Below are positions 1 through 5,671 of a DNA stretch of 9,401 nt, piece after piece. The stretch is from NCBI GenBank assembly GCA_023251335.1, contig JAHEZA010000058.1, forward strand, positions 1-9,401, written 5' to 3'. Position 1 is the first letter of the stretch. Each line of letters opens with the position of its first letter. A model generated the notes under the pieces. It searched no databases, was not told the DNA's origin, and saw only the letters and a list, made by a program, of their open reading frames with translations. The DNA comes from Chitinophagaceae bacterium. Lineage in GTDB: Bacteria > Bacteroidota > Bacteroidia > Chitinophagales > Chitinophagaceae. Position numbers and translations under genes: made by a program.

Positions 1-72
1 CGGATCATCCGAAATTAGGCTTAAGAATAGTAAAATAAAAAATAAAAAGTCAGCGAATTTGTTTGTTTACTG
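1..72. other. Left edge of window, no gene assigned
   Basis: Nothing can be called firmly here. On the plus strand, bases 3-38 read DHPKLGLRIVK followed by TAA, which could be the last residues of a gene converging on rpsP. On the minus strand, an ATG at 8-6 follows a TAATTTCG box (10-17) that resembles the Bacteroidota -7 element, so a gene such as rimM, which often follows rpsP, could begin at the edge. The two readings compete and each rests on very little sequence. Confidence 0.25.
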
Positions 73-108
73 TAAAATAAAAAAAGCCATCCCTAAGGGA
101 CAGCTTTT
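73..108 (-). terminator. Intrinsic terminator downstream of rpsP
   Basis: Read on the minus strand, AAAGCUGUCCC and GGGAUGGCUUU pair around a UUA loop. Two G-U pairs keep the stem continuous. A U-rich tract (UUUUUAUUUUAC) follows. On the plus strand the same two positions become C-A mismatches, so the structure is built for minus-strand transcripts. It lies about 35 nt after the rpsP stop codon. Confidence 0.8.
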
Positions 109-143
109 AAAGCTATTTTGAAATATAATTTTAATTGAAAAAA

Positions 144-638
144 TTATGATTCAGCAGAAACCTCTTTTGAATCATCCGAAGCAACTTCTTCAGGAGCAGA
201 AGTTTTTTCAGCCACTACTCTCTTGGGAGCTTCTTTTTTTACAAATACCGGGCGACTTGCCATCCTCGCTTTTTTATGCGTTTCCTGCCGTTTAGTAAAT
301 TCCGCATCATGCTCGGCGCTCCAATTCGTAAATTTTTCCATTGCAGCTGCCTCGTCAAAAAGGCCAAGGGAAACACCACGAAGTAGATGCTTCAGATAAA
401 GTACACCTTTAAAACTCAGGATACGTCGAACGGTATCAGTTGGTTGAGCACCTTTGTGCAGCCATTCCAATGCTTTTTGGCGATCTACCTGAATACTTGC
501 CGGAACAGTAAGCGGGTTATAAGAGCCTAATTTCTGAATAAATTTTCCGTCACGGGGACTACGGGAATCTGCAACTACTATAAAGTAGAATGGCCTTTTC
601 TTAGAGCCATGTCTTTGCAATCTCATTTTTACAGCCAT
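144..638 (-). CDS. rpsP: 30S ribosomal protein S16
   Basis: S16 is a small-subunit ribosomal protein that binds 16S rRNA and helps early assembly. The first 83 or so residues are the S16 domain, seen in the N-terminal [20 protein letters not shown], then [14 protein letters not shown] and [14 protein letters not shown]. Residues 84-164 form a Lys/Ala/Glu-rich tail that ends in an acidic stretch. S16 is usually 80-90 residues, and long charged tails are common in Bacteroidota. The open frame continues upstream to 734, but the start is set at 638 ([11 protein letters not shown]). That is where family homology begins, and the strong promoter at 689-720 lies inside the longer frame. The gene has its own promoter and terminator, so it is probably transcribed alone. 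The usual partners rimM and trmD are not visible. Confidence 0.97.
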   Translation of the reverse strand: MAVKMRLQRHGSKKRPFYFIVVADSRSPRDGKFIQKLGSYNPLTVPASIQVDRQKALEWLHKGAQPTDTVRRILSFKGVLYLKHLLRGVSLGLFDEAAAMEKFTNWSAEHDAEFTKRQETHKKARMASRPVFVKKEAPKRVVAEKTSAPEEVASDDSKEVSAES

Positions 639-688
639 AAAAATAAAAATTTTTTTGGGTTTATTTAATTTGGTTTCTAAAAGGATTG

Positions 689-720
689 CAAATATAAGAG
701 TTGAGAAGTTAAAATACAAA
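689..720 (-). promoter_or_regulatory. Bacteroidota-type promoter of rpsP
   Basis: On the minus strand, TTTG (717-720) and TATATTTG (689-696) are separated by 20 nt. This matches the Bacteroidota sigma factor consensus of a -33 TTTG and a -7 TAnnTTTG. Transcription should start near 682-684, giving a leader of about 45 nt before the rpsP ATG at 638. Confidence 0.8.
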
Positions 721-787
721 AATTCCCTAGGCAATTTTAAAAAAACTTAAGCCTTTCATGCTGGATGTACAATGCTGAAAAGTCATC

Positions 788-2338
788 TTACCGATGCCGG
801 CTTTTAAGATATTTTTCATGTATTATCTGTTCCATTGATTTTTCATATACTTTACTTTCTACCCATGAAATGATATCCAGATACGCGAAGGACCTGGTTT
901 GAAAACGGTTCTTTTCCAAATGTTTTATCTTCGAAAGAAAGCTTTCCAGCTCGGGTTTTAATGCCCGGGCATTTACCTTGAAAGAATGGCGTAAGAAGCT
1001 GAAAATCGCTTCTTCTACTACTGTTAAATTTTTCATTTTGGCCATAAACCGGTACACGGATCTAATAAGGGAATCCAGGATCTCATCATTGCCGATTTCG
1101 TAGTGGCACATTAAGTGCATCAGACGGGCATAGCACTGTAAATCATTACGCAGGCCCGGTTGATTATCGTTTATAAGCTTGTGCAGATAGTCTATCGCTT
1201 TGCCATACTCGCGGGCGCCAAAATAAAGGGACGCGAATTTGTAATTAAAAACCAGTATTCGGTGGCTATCAACAAACAGCGCATATTCAGATAGTTTTTT
1301 TTCTACTTCCGGCACTATCGCAAGGCTTTCCGTAAAATTCCCCTGCATGAGATACTGATTTATTTTAGCGCCATTTATATAAATCGAAGTATGAGTTCGA
1401 AAATTGTCGTAACGGTTGGCAGTATCTGTTTTAGCGAATTCCTCGAATTCTTCAAGGGTATCTTTAAATTCCTTAAAATTTCTTAAATCAAAATGAGCAT
1501 TTAACAAAGTATGCATCCCCTTAATGTAGTGCCCTGTTTCTACCGCGATCATTGTTTTGTCTTCGGCAAACAAATCAATCCATTTTTGGCTATACTTATA
1601 ATACATCAGAAAATCCTGCCGGATGAAGGCGTACCAACAATAGCTCTGATATAAATAAAGCTTTTCATAAAAACCCTGTATAGCATTTACATCATCAGGT
1701 AACGAATTTTTGAAGAATTTTTTTATTCCTTTCTCATCCTCTTCATTTCGGGCGTGGCCGTTTTTTACATACCATCTGTATAATAATAATGCAAGGTTAG
1801 AAAGCTTGGTGACCCTATCTATATGATTGCTGATATCCAATGCTTCATTGGCAAGTAATTCTGTTTTGTCAAGTGTGCTTCTTGTGATATGTAAGGTTTC
1901 AATTTTTTTTTCCAGGGAAATAGCTTGCACCAAAAAATTCATTTTCTGATTGGCTTTTGCCAGTTCTTTTGCCTTTTCAAGAATATGCAGGCTTTGAATT
2001 TTGAGTCCTTTGTTGTACAGCAACCGTGCATTATCAAGCTGCTCACTGAGTTTAAGATCTATATTGTCGTTTGTCTTTAACAGTCGCAGACTGGCTAGTA
2101 TTTGTTTATAAAGGTGTGTCTTCAGATTAGAAAACTGCGGTCTCGTAAAATCTTTGAGCGTTTTTAAAAGAAATTTTTCATCATATTCAGAAAGCTTATC
2201 CATCGAATCGAACAGTCTTATGATTTTCAGATCCTCCTTGGATGAACTTCGCTTTATGTATAGTTTAAAATGCCTCTTTTCAGACTTTTCAAGGGAATGA
2301 ATTAATTGGAACAAAGTATCGGATAAATGGTTGGACAT
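788..2338 (-). CDS. Helical-repeat protein of unknown function
   Basis: The 516-residue product resembles conserved hypothetical proteins of Chitinophagaceae that I cannot tie to a named family or function. It is Lys/Leu-rich and looks almost wholly alpha-helical. It starts with an N-terminal block around SDTLFQLIHSLEKSEKRHFK. Successive helix pairs follow (for example residues 90-150 and 255-420) with the spacing and aromatic/Ala pattern of TPR-like solenoids. There is no signal peptide or membrane segment, so it should be cytoplasmic. The likely role is as a protein-interaction scaffold, which is an inference from the fold only. The ATG at 2338 is preceded by AT-rich DNA without a Shine-Dalgarno site. 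It lies 149 nt upstream of rpsP, which has its own promoter, so the two need not be cotranscribed. No catalytic motif was seen. Confidence 0.85.
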   Translation of the reverse strand: MSNHLSDTLFQLIHSLEKSEKRHFKLYIKRSSSKEDLKIIRLFDSMDKLSEYDEKFLLKTLKDFTRPQFSNLKTHLYKQILASLRLLKTNDNIDLKLSEQLDNARLLYNKGLKIQSLHILEKAKELAKANQKMNFLVQAISLEKKIETLHITRSTLDKTELLANEALDISNHIDRVTKLSNLALLLYRWYVKNGHARNEEDEKGIKKFFKNSLPDDVNAIQGFYEKLYLYQSYCWYAFIRQDFLMYYKYSQKWIDLFAEDKTMIAVETGHYIKGMHTLLNAHFDLRNFKEFKDTLEEFEEFAKTDTANRYDNFRTHTSIYINGAKINQYLMQGNFTESLAIVPEVEKKLSEYALFVDSHRILVFNYKFASLYFGAREYGKAIDYLHKLINDNQPGLRNDLQCYARLMHLMCHYEIGNDEILDSLIRSVYRFMAKMKNLTVVEEAIFSFLRHSFKVNARALKPELESFLSKIKHLEKNRFQTRSFAYLDIISWVESKVYEKSMEQIIHEKYLKSRHR

Positions 2339-2437
2339 TGATAATTTTTTTCGTCAAAATTTCTGCTGCCAAAGATTTCACAAAATGCTGCATCTATACC
2401 GCGATAATGCCATTTGTCATATCAAGGTTATGCCAAT

Positions 2438-2463
2438 GCTTTGCAAAAAAATATTTGCAAAGC
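2438..2463. promoter_or_regulatory. Perfect 10-bp dyad upstream of the helical-repeat gene
   Basis: GCTTTGCAAA and TTTGCAAAGC form a perfect inverted repeat around a 6-nt AAAATA spacer. The dyad lies about 100 nt upstream of the ATG at 2338. It could be an operator for a dimeric regulator or an RNA hairpin in the leader. No run of T follows on either strand, so it is not a typical terminator. Confidence 0.45.
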
Positions 2464-2486
2464 AAAGAAAGATAAAAAATGAAAAG

Positions 2487-2512
2487 AAAAGATAAGTAGT
2501 GTATTATCTTTT
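2487..2512. repeat. 9-bp inverted repeat in the spacer
   Basis: AAAAGATAA and TTATCTTTT are perfect inverted copies separated by 8 nt. The dyad is entirely AT-rich apart from one G-C pair per arm. Its function is unknown, and such dyads can arise by chance in DNA of this composition. Confidence 0.3.
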
Positions 2513-2578
2513 AAAAATCTTTTATGACAGGCGCTATGAAGGAGCGCGATGTTAAATCATTAAATATTCTGAAACCAG

Positions 2579-2611
2579 GCAATCGAAAAGGGTCGTTCTG
2601 TTTCTACAGAG
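2579..2611 (+). repeat. 33-bp hairpin repeat, copy 1 (degenerate)
   Basis: This differs from copy 2 at one base (T2596 versus C3060). It starts GCAATCGAAAAGGGTCG and ends with TCTGT, TTCT, ACAGAG, where TCTGT and ACAGA form the stem. The outer stem is lost because the right flank is TAAA rather than GGACC. Like copy 2 it is followed by a T run and GCG (TTTTTGCG), so the repeat unit may extend past the 33 bp. Confidence 0.75.
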
Positions 2612-2701
2612 TAAATTTTTGCGATTGCTAAAGTAGCTGTTTTTTTTTAGAAACAAAATATTTTTTAACTTTCTAAGCGGCTCCTGTATTTTCTCATTTA
2701 T

Positions 2702-2723
2702 AAAAACAGATGGCGACCATCTG
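2702..2723 (-). terminator. Compact hairpin, possible minus-strand terminator
   Basis: CAGATGG and CCATCTG pair perfectly around a CGA loop (2707-2723). Read on the minus strand the stem is followed by TTTTTATAAA, as in an intrinsic terminator. A run of A lies on its other side. It could stop read-through from queE, about 400 nt upstream, or end an unrecognised transcript of the spacer. Confidence 0.5.
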
Positions 2724-3042
2724 AAAAAAATATTTTTTATCCCTGATTGAAAAATTTATGTTAATGCTAAAATAAAATCACTACACTAAAATGGGTTGGG
2801 CATTATAAAATGAGAAGCATTAAAACATTGGTATATAATCAGTTGTAAAAAAATAATCGATTACGCGATGATACAATATTCGATAACTTGATTATTACAC
2901 ATGGCTGAGGGGAAGTACATTTGATTTATCAAAGAAGGAAAAGTAGAAAAGGTCATTTTGGAGGGGTCAGAATAAGAACAGCATGTCTTCTTTAAAAGCT
3001 GAATGGCAGCGCAAAAATAATATTTAAACTTTCTCATATCAA

Positions 3043-3075
3043 GCAATCGAAAAGGGTCGCTCTGTTTCTACAGAG
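3043..3075 (+). repeat. 33-bp hairpin repeat, copy 2
   Basis: It matches copy 1 at 32 of 33 positions, in the same orientation, with 431 bp between the two. This copy keeps a longer stem, described under the terminator at 3046-3090. The direct-repeat arrangement suggests either a dispersed family of intergenic elements or duplication around an inserted segment. Confidence 0.8.
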
Positions 3076-3090
3076 GGACCTATTTTTTTT
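3046..3090. terminator. Bidirectional terminator-like hairpin after queE
   Basis: GGTC-G-CTCTGT and ACAGAG-G-GACC (3055-3080) pair with a single G-G mismatch around the TTCT tetraloop region. On the plus strand TATTTTTTTT follows, which is an excellent U tract. On the minus strand the stem is preceded by A8 and followed by CTTTTCGATT, a weaker U tract. It begins about 35 nt past the queE stop, so it is the likely end of the queE transcript. No plus-strand gene lies upstream to explain the stronger plus-strand signal. Confidence 0.65.
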
Positions 3091-3124
3091 GCGCTAACTC
3101 TCTCGTCTTTTTGCATTAATAAGC

Positions 3125-3745
3125 CTACGGAACATTTATATATTTATGTATTTGCAACGACAGCTGCCATTGGGGATTTTCTTTAATGTAATCAACAATC
3201 CAGGGCGTTACAATTTCTGATTTGCTCCATTCAGGCTGCAGATAAAGTTTACATTCAGAAGAAACTTCTGCGGCATATTTCTCGGCCCAGGCAAAATCCG
3301 ATCTATTAAAAACTATAATTTTTAATTCATTTGCTTTTAAAAATATTTCAGGCAAAGGTGGTTTAAATTTTTTTGGCGAAAGGCATATCCAATCCCACGT
3401 TCCGGTCAATGGTGAGGAACCCGAAGTTTCAATATTAGTAGAGAATCCTTCTTTTTGTAACGAAGAAGTTAATTCCTCAAGATTATAAAGCGTGGGCTCA
3501 CCCCCTGTAATTACTACAAGTCTTGCTTGGTTTTTTTTCGCTTTTAAAACTATTTCTTCAATGGATTGTAATGGATATAAATTTTCATCCCAACTCTCTT
3601 TTACATCGCACCAGAAACAACCTACATCACAACCTGCCAACCTGATAAAGTAAGCGGCTTTGCCCTGATGAAAACCTTCACCCTGAAGCGTATAGAAAGC
3701 TTCCATTATAGGTAAAGAAGTAATTGTATGTGAGATAGACGACAT
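3125..3745 (-). CDS. queE: 7-carboxy-7-deazaguanine synthase (radical SAM)
   Basis: QueE converts 6-carboxy-tetrahydropterin to 7-carboxy-7-deazaguanine, the ring-contraction step in making preQ0 and queuosine for tRNA. The 206 residues are normal for the family. After MEAFYTLQGEGFHQGKAAYF the radical SAM cysteines appear as C39-x3-C43-x2-C46 in GCDVGCFWCD. These bind the 4Fe-4S cluster. TGGEPT at 80-85 is the SAM-binding GGE motif. The C-terminus QLSLQIHKYINVP matches the QxHKY ending of the family. The ATG at 3745 is used; M14 is a possible shorter start just before the conserved region. The partner genes queD and queC are not in the window. It lies 104 nt downstream of folD on the same strand and may be cotranscribed with it. 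No preQ1 riboswitch is visible in that spacer. Confidence 0.95.
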   Translation of the reverse strand: MSSISHTITSLPIMEAFYTLQGEGFHQGKAAYFIRLAGCDVGCFWCDVKESWDENLYPLQSIEEIVLKAKKNQARLVVITGGEPTLYNLEELTSSLQKEGFSTNIETSGSSPLTGTWDWICLSPKKFKPPLPEIFLKANELKIIVFNRSDFAWAEKYAAEVSSECKLYLQPEWSKSEIVTPWIVDYIKENPQWQLSLQIHKYINVP

Positions 3746-3748
3746 GGT

Positions 3749-3776
3749 GAATTTTCAATAATGAATGTTCGATAAG
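3749..3776. repeat. AT-rich imperfect repeat, copy A
   Basis: The segment from GAATTTTCAATAATGAATG to GATAAG aligns with 3846-3872, apart from a 2-nt indel and a few substitutions. It lies just upstream of the queE start. Runs built from such TTCAATAAT/GAAT words occur between genes in Bacteroidota genomes, from general memory. Confidence 0.4.
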
Positions 3777-3845
3777 TCTGATGGTCCTTATCTGTTTTAG
3801 TGAACAGCAAACAAGCAAATATTCATGATTTGTATTTTTATGGAC

Positions 3846-3872
3846 GAATTCAATAATCAATATTCAATGAAG
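3846..3872. repeat. AT-rich imperfect repeat, copy B, overlapping the folD end
   Basis: The segment from GAATTCAATAATCAATATTC to GAAG aligns with copy A at 3749-3776. It covers the folD stop codon and the last few codons, so the FolD C-terminal residues SLNIDY are encoded by the repeat-like DNA. Confidence 0.4.
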
Positions 3873-4734
3873 TTGCGTTATACGTATTCATCAGCAAAGC
3901 CGCGATGGTCATCAATCCTACACCGCCCGGAACAGGAGTAATGTAGCTGCATTTAGGCGCTACATTTTCAAAATCCACATCACCTTTTAATGTAAACCCG
4001 CTTTTTTTTGTTTCATCTTTTATACGATTGATACCAACGTCTATTACCACTGCATTTTCCTTTACCATGTCCGCTGTTACAAATTTTGGCTTGCCGATAG
4101 CCGCAACAATAATATCCGCCTGGAGGCAAACAGATTTTAAATCTTTTGTACGGGAATGGCAAAGTGTAACTGTTGCATTTCCAGTTTCATTATTGTTTCT
4201 GCTCATCAATATACTTAATGGAGTTCCCACCGTATGACTTCTTCCTATTATGACTACATTTTTCCCCTGCGTTGATATGTTGTAATGCTGAAGCATTAAA
4301 AGGACACCATAGGGCGTAGCCGAAATAAATGTTGGAAAACCAAGCACCATGTTGCCAATATTTAACGGATGGAATCCGTCAACATCTTTCTCGGGAGAAA
4401 TCTGCAATGTCACTTTCTTTTCTGAAATATGCTTTGGCAACGGAACCTGTACCAGAATGCCGTCAATATTTTCATCATTATTCAACTCATTTATTTTTTC
4501 CAAAAGTCTTTGTTCAGAAATGGAACTGTCATATCGGAATAAAGAAGATTGAATACCAATCTCTTTACAGTTTTTAACTTTTGAAGCTACATAAGTTTCA
4601 CTTGCAGGATCGTTTCCAACAAGGATTGCGGCCAGATGGGGCACCTTTTTCCCCTGCGCTTCCAATGTTGAAATTTTATTTTTAATGTCTTCCTTTATGG
4701 CAGTTGAAGCCACTTTTCCATCTAATAATTGCAT
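3850..4734 (-). CDS. folD: Methylene-THF dehydrogenase / methenyl-THF cyclohydrolase
   Basis: FolD is a cytoplasmic bifunctional enzyme. It oxidises 5,10-methylene-THF with NADP and hydrolyses the product to 10-formyl-THF for purine and formyl-methionine synthesis. The 294 residues match the family. Y48 and K52 in YVASKVKNC are the conserved cyclohydrolase-site residues. DGILVQVPLP (91-100) and PEKDVDGFHP (114-123) follow, the latter with the conserved Asp. GRSHTVGTP (164-172) is the Rossmann nucleotide-binding loop. TPVPGGVGLMT (266-276) is the C-terminal signature, with Leu where many FolDs have Pro. The short tail SLNIDY looks family-atypical and is encoded by repeat-like DNA. The ATG at 4734 lies 5 nt past a perfect -7 box, suggesting a leaderless mRNA. 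It is divergent from the barrel gene at 4838 and upstream of queE. Confidence 0.97.
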   Translation of the reverse strand: MQLLDGKVASTAIKEDIKNKISTLEAQGKKVPHLAAILVGNDPASETYVASKVKNCKEIGIQSSLFRYDSSISEQRLLEKINELNNDENIDGILVQVPLPKHISEKKVTLQISPEKDVDGFHPLNIGNMVLGFPTFISATPYGVLLMLQHYNISTQGKNVVIIGRSHTVGTPLSILMSRNNNETGNATVTLCHSRTKDLKSVCLQADIIVAAIGKPKFVTADMVKENAVVIDVGINRIKDETKKSGFTLKGDVDFENVAPKCSYITPVPGGVGLMTIAALLMNTYNATSLNIDY

Positions 4735-4738
4735 TGGG

Positions 4739-4746
4739 CAAAAATA
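4739..4746 (-). promoter_or_regulatory. -7 box directly upstream of folD
   Basis: On the minus strand TATTTTTG matches TAnnTTTG exactly and is followed by CCCA and the folD ATG. Transcription would start at or next to the A of the ATG. No TTTG is seen at the expected -33 position, so the promoter rests on the -7 element alone. Confidence 0.55.
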
Positions 4747-4837
4747 ACATCTGTTGCTGAATCATAATTGTTTTTATGATTTTACAAGATATTTTAATAT
4801 TAATCTTTACATTTAGTAAACGCTAAAATTTCTGCTT

Positions 4838-5671
4838 TTGAGAAAAATCTACCTTTTATGTTTTCTCTTTTCAGCTTCTGATTACGCTGATGCGCAATCT
4901 TTACGAAAACCAATAGCAGCCGCATATACAGGTTTTGGCGCTTATAGTCTAAATCATGTGGATGTTTTTTCCATTACTTCCAACCAGGCAGCGCTGGCGC
5001 AAATAAAAAACCCTTCGTTCGGCGTGTACGGCGAAAAAAGATATTTGTTAGATGCCACCAGTATGTTTTCAACAATAGTTGCACTTCCTACAAAGCAGGG
5101 AAATTTTGCTTTCCAGGCTGATTATTTTGGTTATCAAAATTATAATGAGTCTCAATTGGGTTTGGCTTATGCAAGAGGTGTAGGCAAAAAATTAGATGTG
5201 GGCGTCAAATTCAATTATTATTCTTTCCGGATTCCAGGCTATCAAAATTCTTCTACCGTAAATTTTGAAATAGGCGCTATCGCCCATCTTACCGATAAAT
5301 TAAACGCCGGTATCCATTTTTATAACCCTGTCGGCGGTAATCTTTCTAAAACCGATAATGAAAAATTAAGTTCGGTTTATACATTCGGAATTGGTTATGA
5401 GACTTCAGAAAGTTTTTTGTTAAGTGCAGAAATTGTAAAGCAGGAAGATTTGCCGGTAAATGTAAATGTAGGAATGCAATACAATTTTGAAAAACAATTT
5501 TTTGCACGCTTTGGAATTGCTTCGCAAAACGAGTCAGTTTATTTAGGCGCTGGTGTAAGTTGGGCTAATTTAAGAATTGACGTGAGCGCCAGTTATCACC
5601 CGCAATTGGGGATTAGCCCGGGATTAATGTTGATTCTTAACTTCAAATCCGCGAACGCTGAGGAAAAATAA
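4838..5671 (+). CDS. Exported outer-membrane beta-barrel-like protein
   Basis: The 277-residue product begins with a signal peptide (RKIYLLCFLFSASDYADA|Q, cleavage after residue 19). The mature part is made of alternating aromatic/polar strands such as GNFAFQADYFGYQNYNESQLGLAYARGVG and KKLDVGVKFNYYSFRI. This is the pattern of an outer-membrane barrel and resembles the PorV/FadL-like hypothetical proteins of Bacteroidota. An early SITSNQAALAQIKNPSFGVY motif is typical of that group. The precise family is not certain. The start is TTG at 4838. The only other in-frame candidate upstream is CTG at 4832, before a stop at 4817, and no ATG is available. Its end overlaps the likely start of the next gene by 14 nt, so the two are translationally coupled. 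The partner role is unknown. Confidence 0.85.
   Translation: MRKIYLLCFLFSASDYADAQSLRKPIAAAYTGFGAYSLNHVDVFSITSNQAALAQIKNPSFGVYGEKRYLLDATSMFSTIVALPTKQGNFAFQADYFGYQNYNESQLGLAYARGVGKKLDVGVKFNYYSFRIPGYQNSSTVNFEIGAIAHLTDKLNAGIHFYNPVGGNLSKTDNEKLSSVYTFGIGYETSESFLLSAEIVKQEDLPVNVNVGMQYNFEKQFFARFGIASQNESVYLGAGVSWANLRIDVSASYHPQLGISPGLMLILNFKSANAEEK

Larger units (their letters stand above)
2339..3124. other. Gene-free spacer of about 790 bp
   Basis: This AT-rich stretch separates the helical-repeat gene from queE. Every frame has frequent stops, and no convincing coding region was found. It holds a 10-bp perfect dyad (2438-2463), an AAAAGATAA/TTATCTTTT dyad (2487-2512), two copies of a 33-bp hairpin repeat (2579-2611 and 3043-3075), and a compact hairpin with flanking A/T runs (2702-2723). 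The weak frame at 2861-3046 is not accepted as a gene. The density of hairpins suggests a small RNA or decayed mobile or coding DNA. Confidence 0.7.

Noticed and set aside
639..734. N-terminal extension of S16 from an upstream ATG at 734
   Set aside because: The added 32 residues are not S16-like and cover the strong promoter at 689-720, so the ATG at 638 is preferred.
2869..3040. Plus-strand reading with AEGKYI, FIKEGKVEKVILEGSE and EQHVFFKS, suggestive of a dead LytTR domain
   Set aside because: The words resemble LytTR elements, but there are several in-frame stops, the spacing between motifs is about 8 residues short, and the part after FFKS does not fit. It is too weak to call a pseudogene.
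2861..3046. Minus-strand 61-residue frame starting with TTG inside the repeat copy 2
   Set aside because: It has a TTG start within the hairpin repeat, unusual Cys-rich composition, no recognisable domain or signal peptide, and no promoter. It looks like chance or decayed DNA.
2579..3075. REP/RAYT-type identity for the hairpin repeat, because GTAG occurs in it
   Set aside because: In REP elements the GTAG tetranucleotide sits at the 5' foot of the hairpin. Here it lies at the loop edge, and no RAYT transposase is in the window.
3746..3849. Possible preQ1 riboswitch in front of queE
   Set aside because: No preQ1 aptamer pattern (short stem, C-rich loop and A-rich tail) can be found in the spacer.
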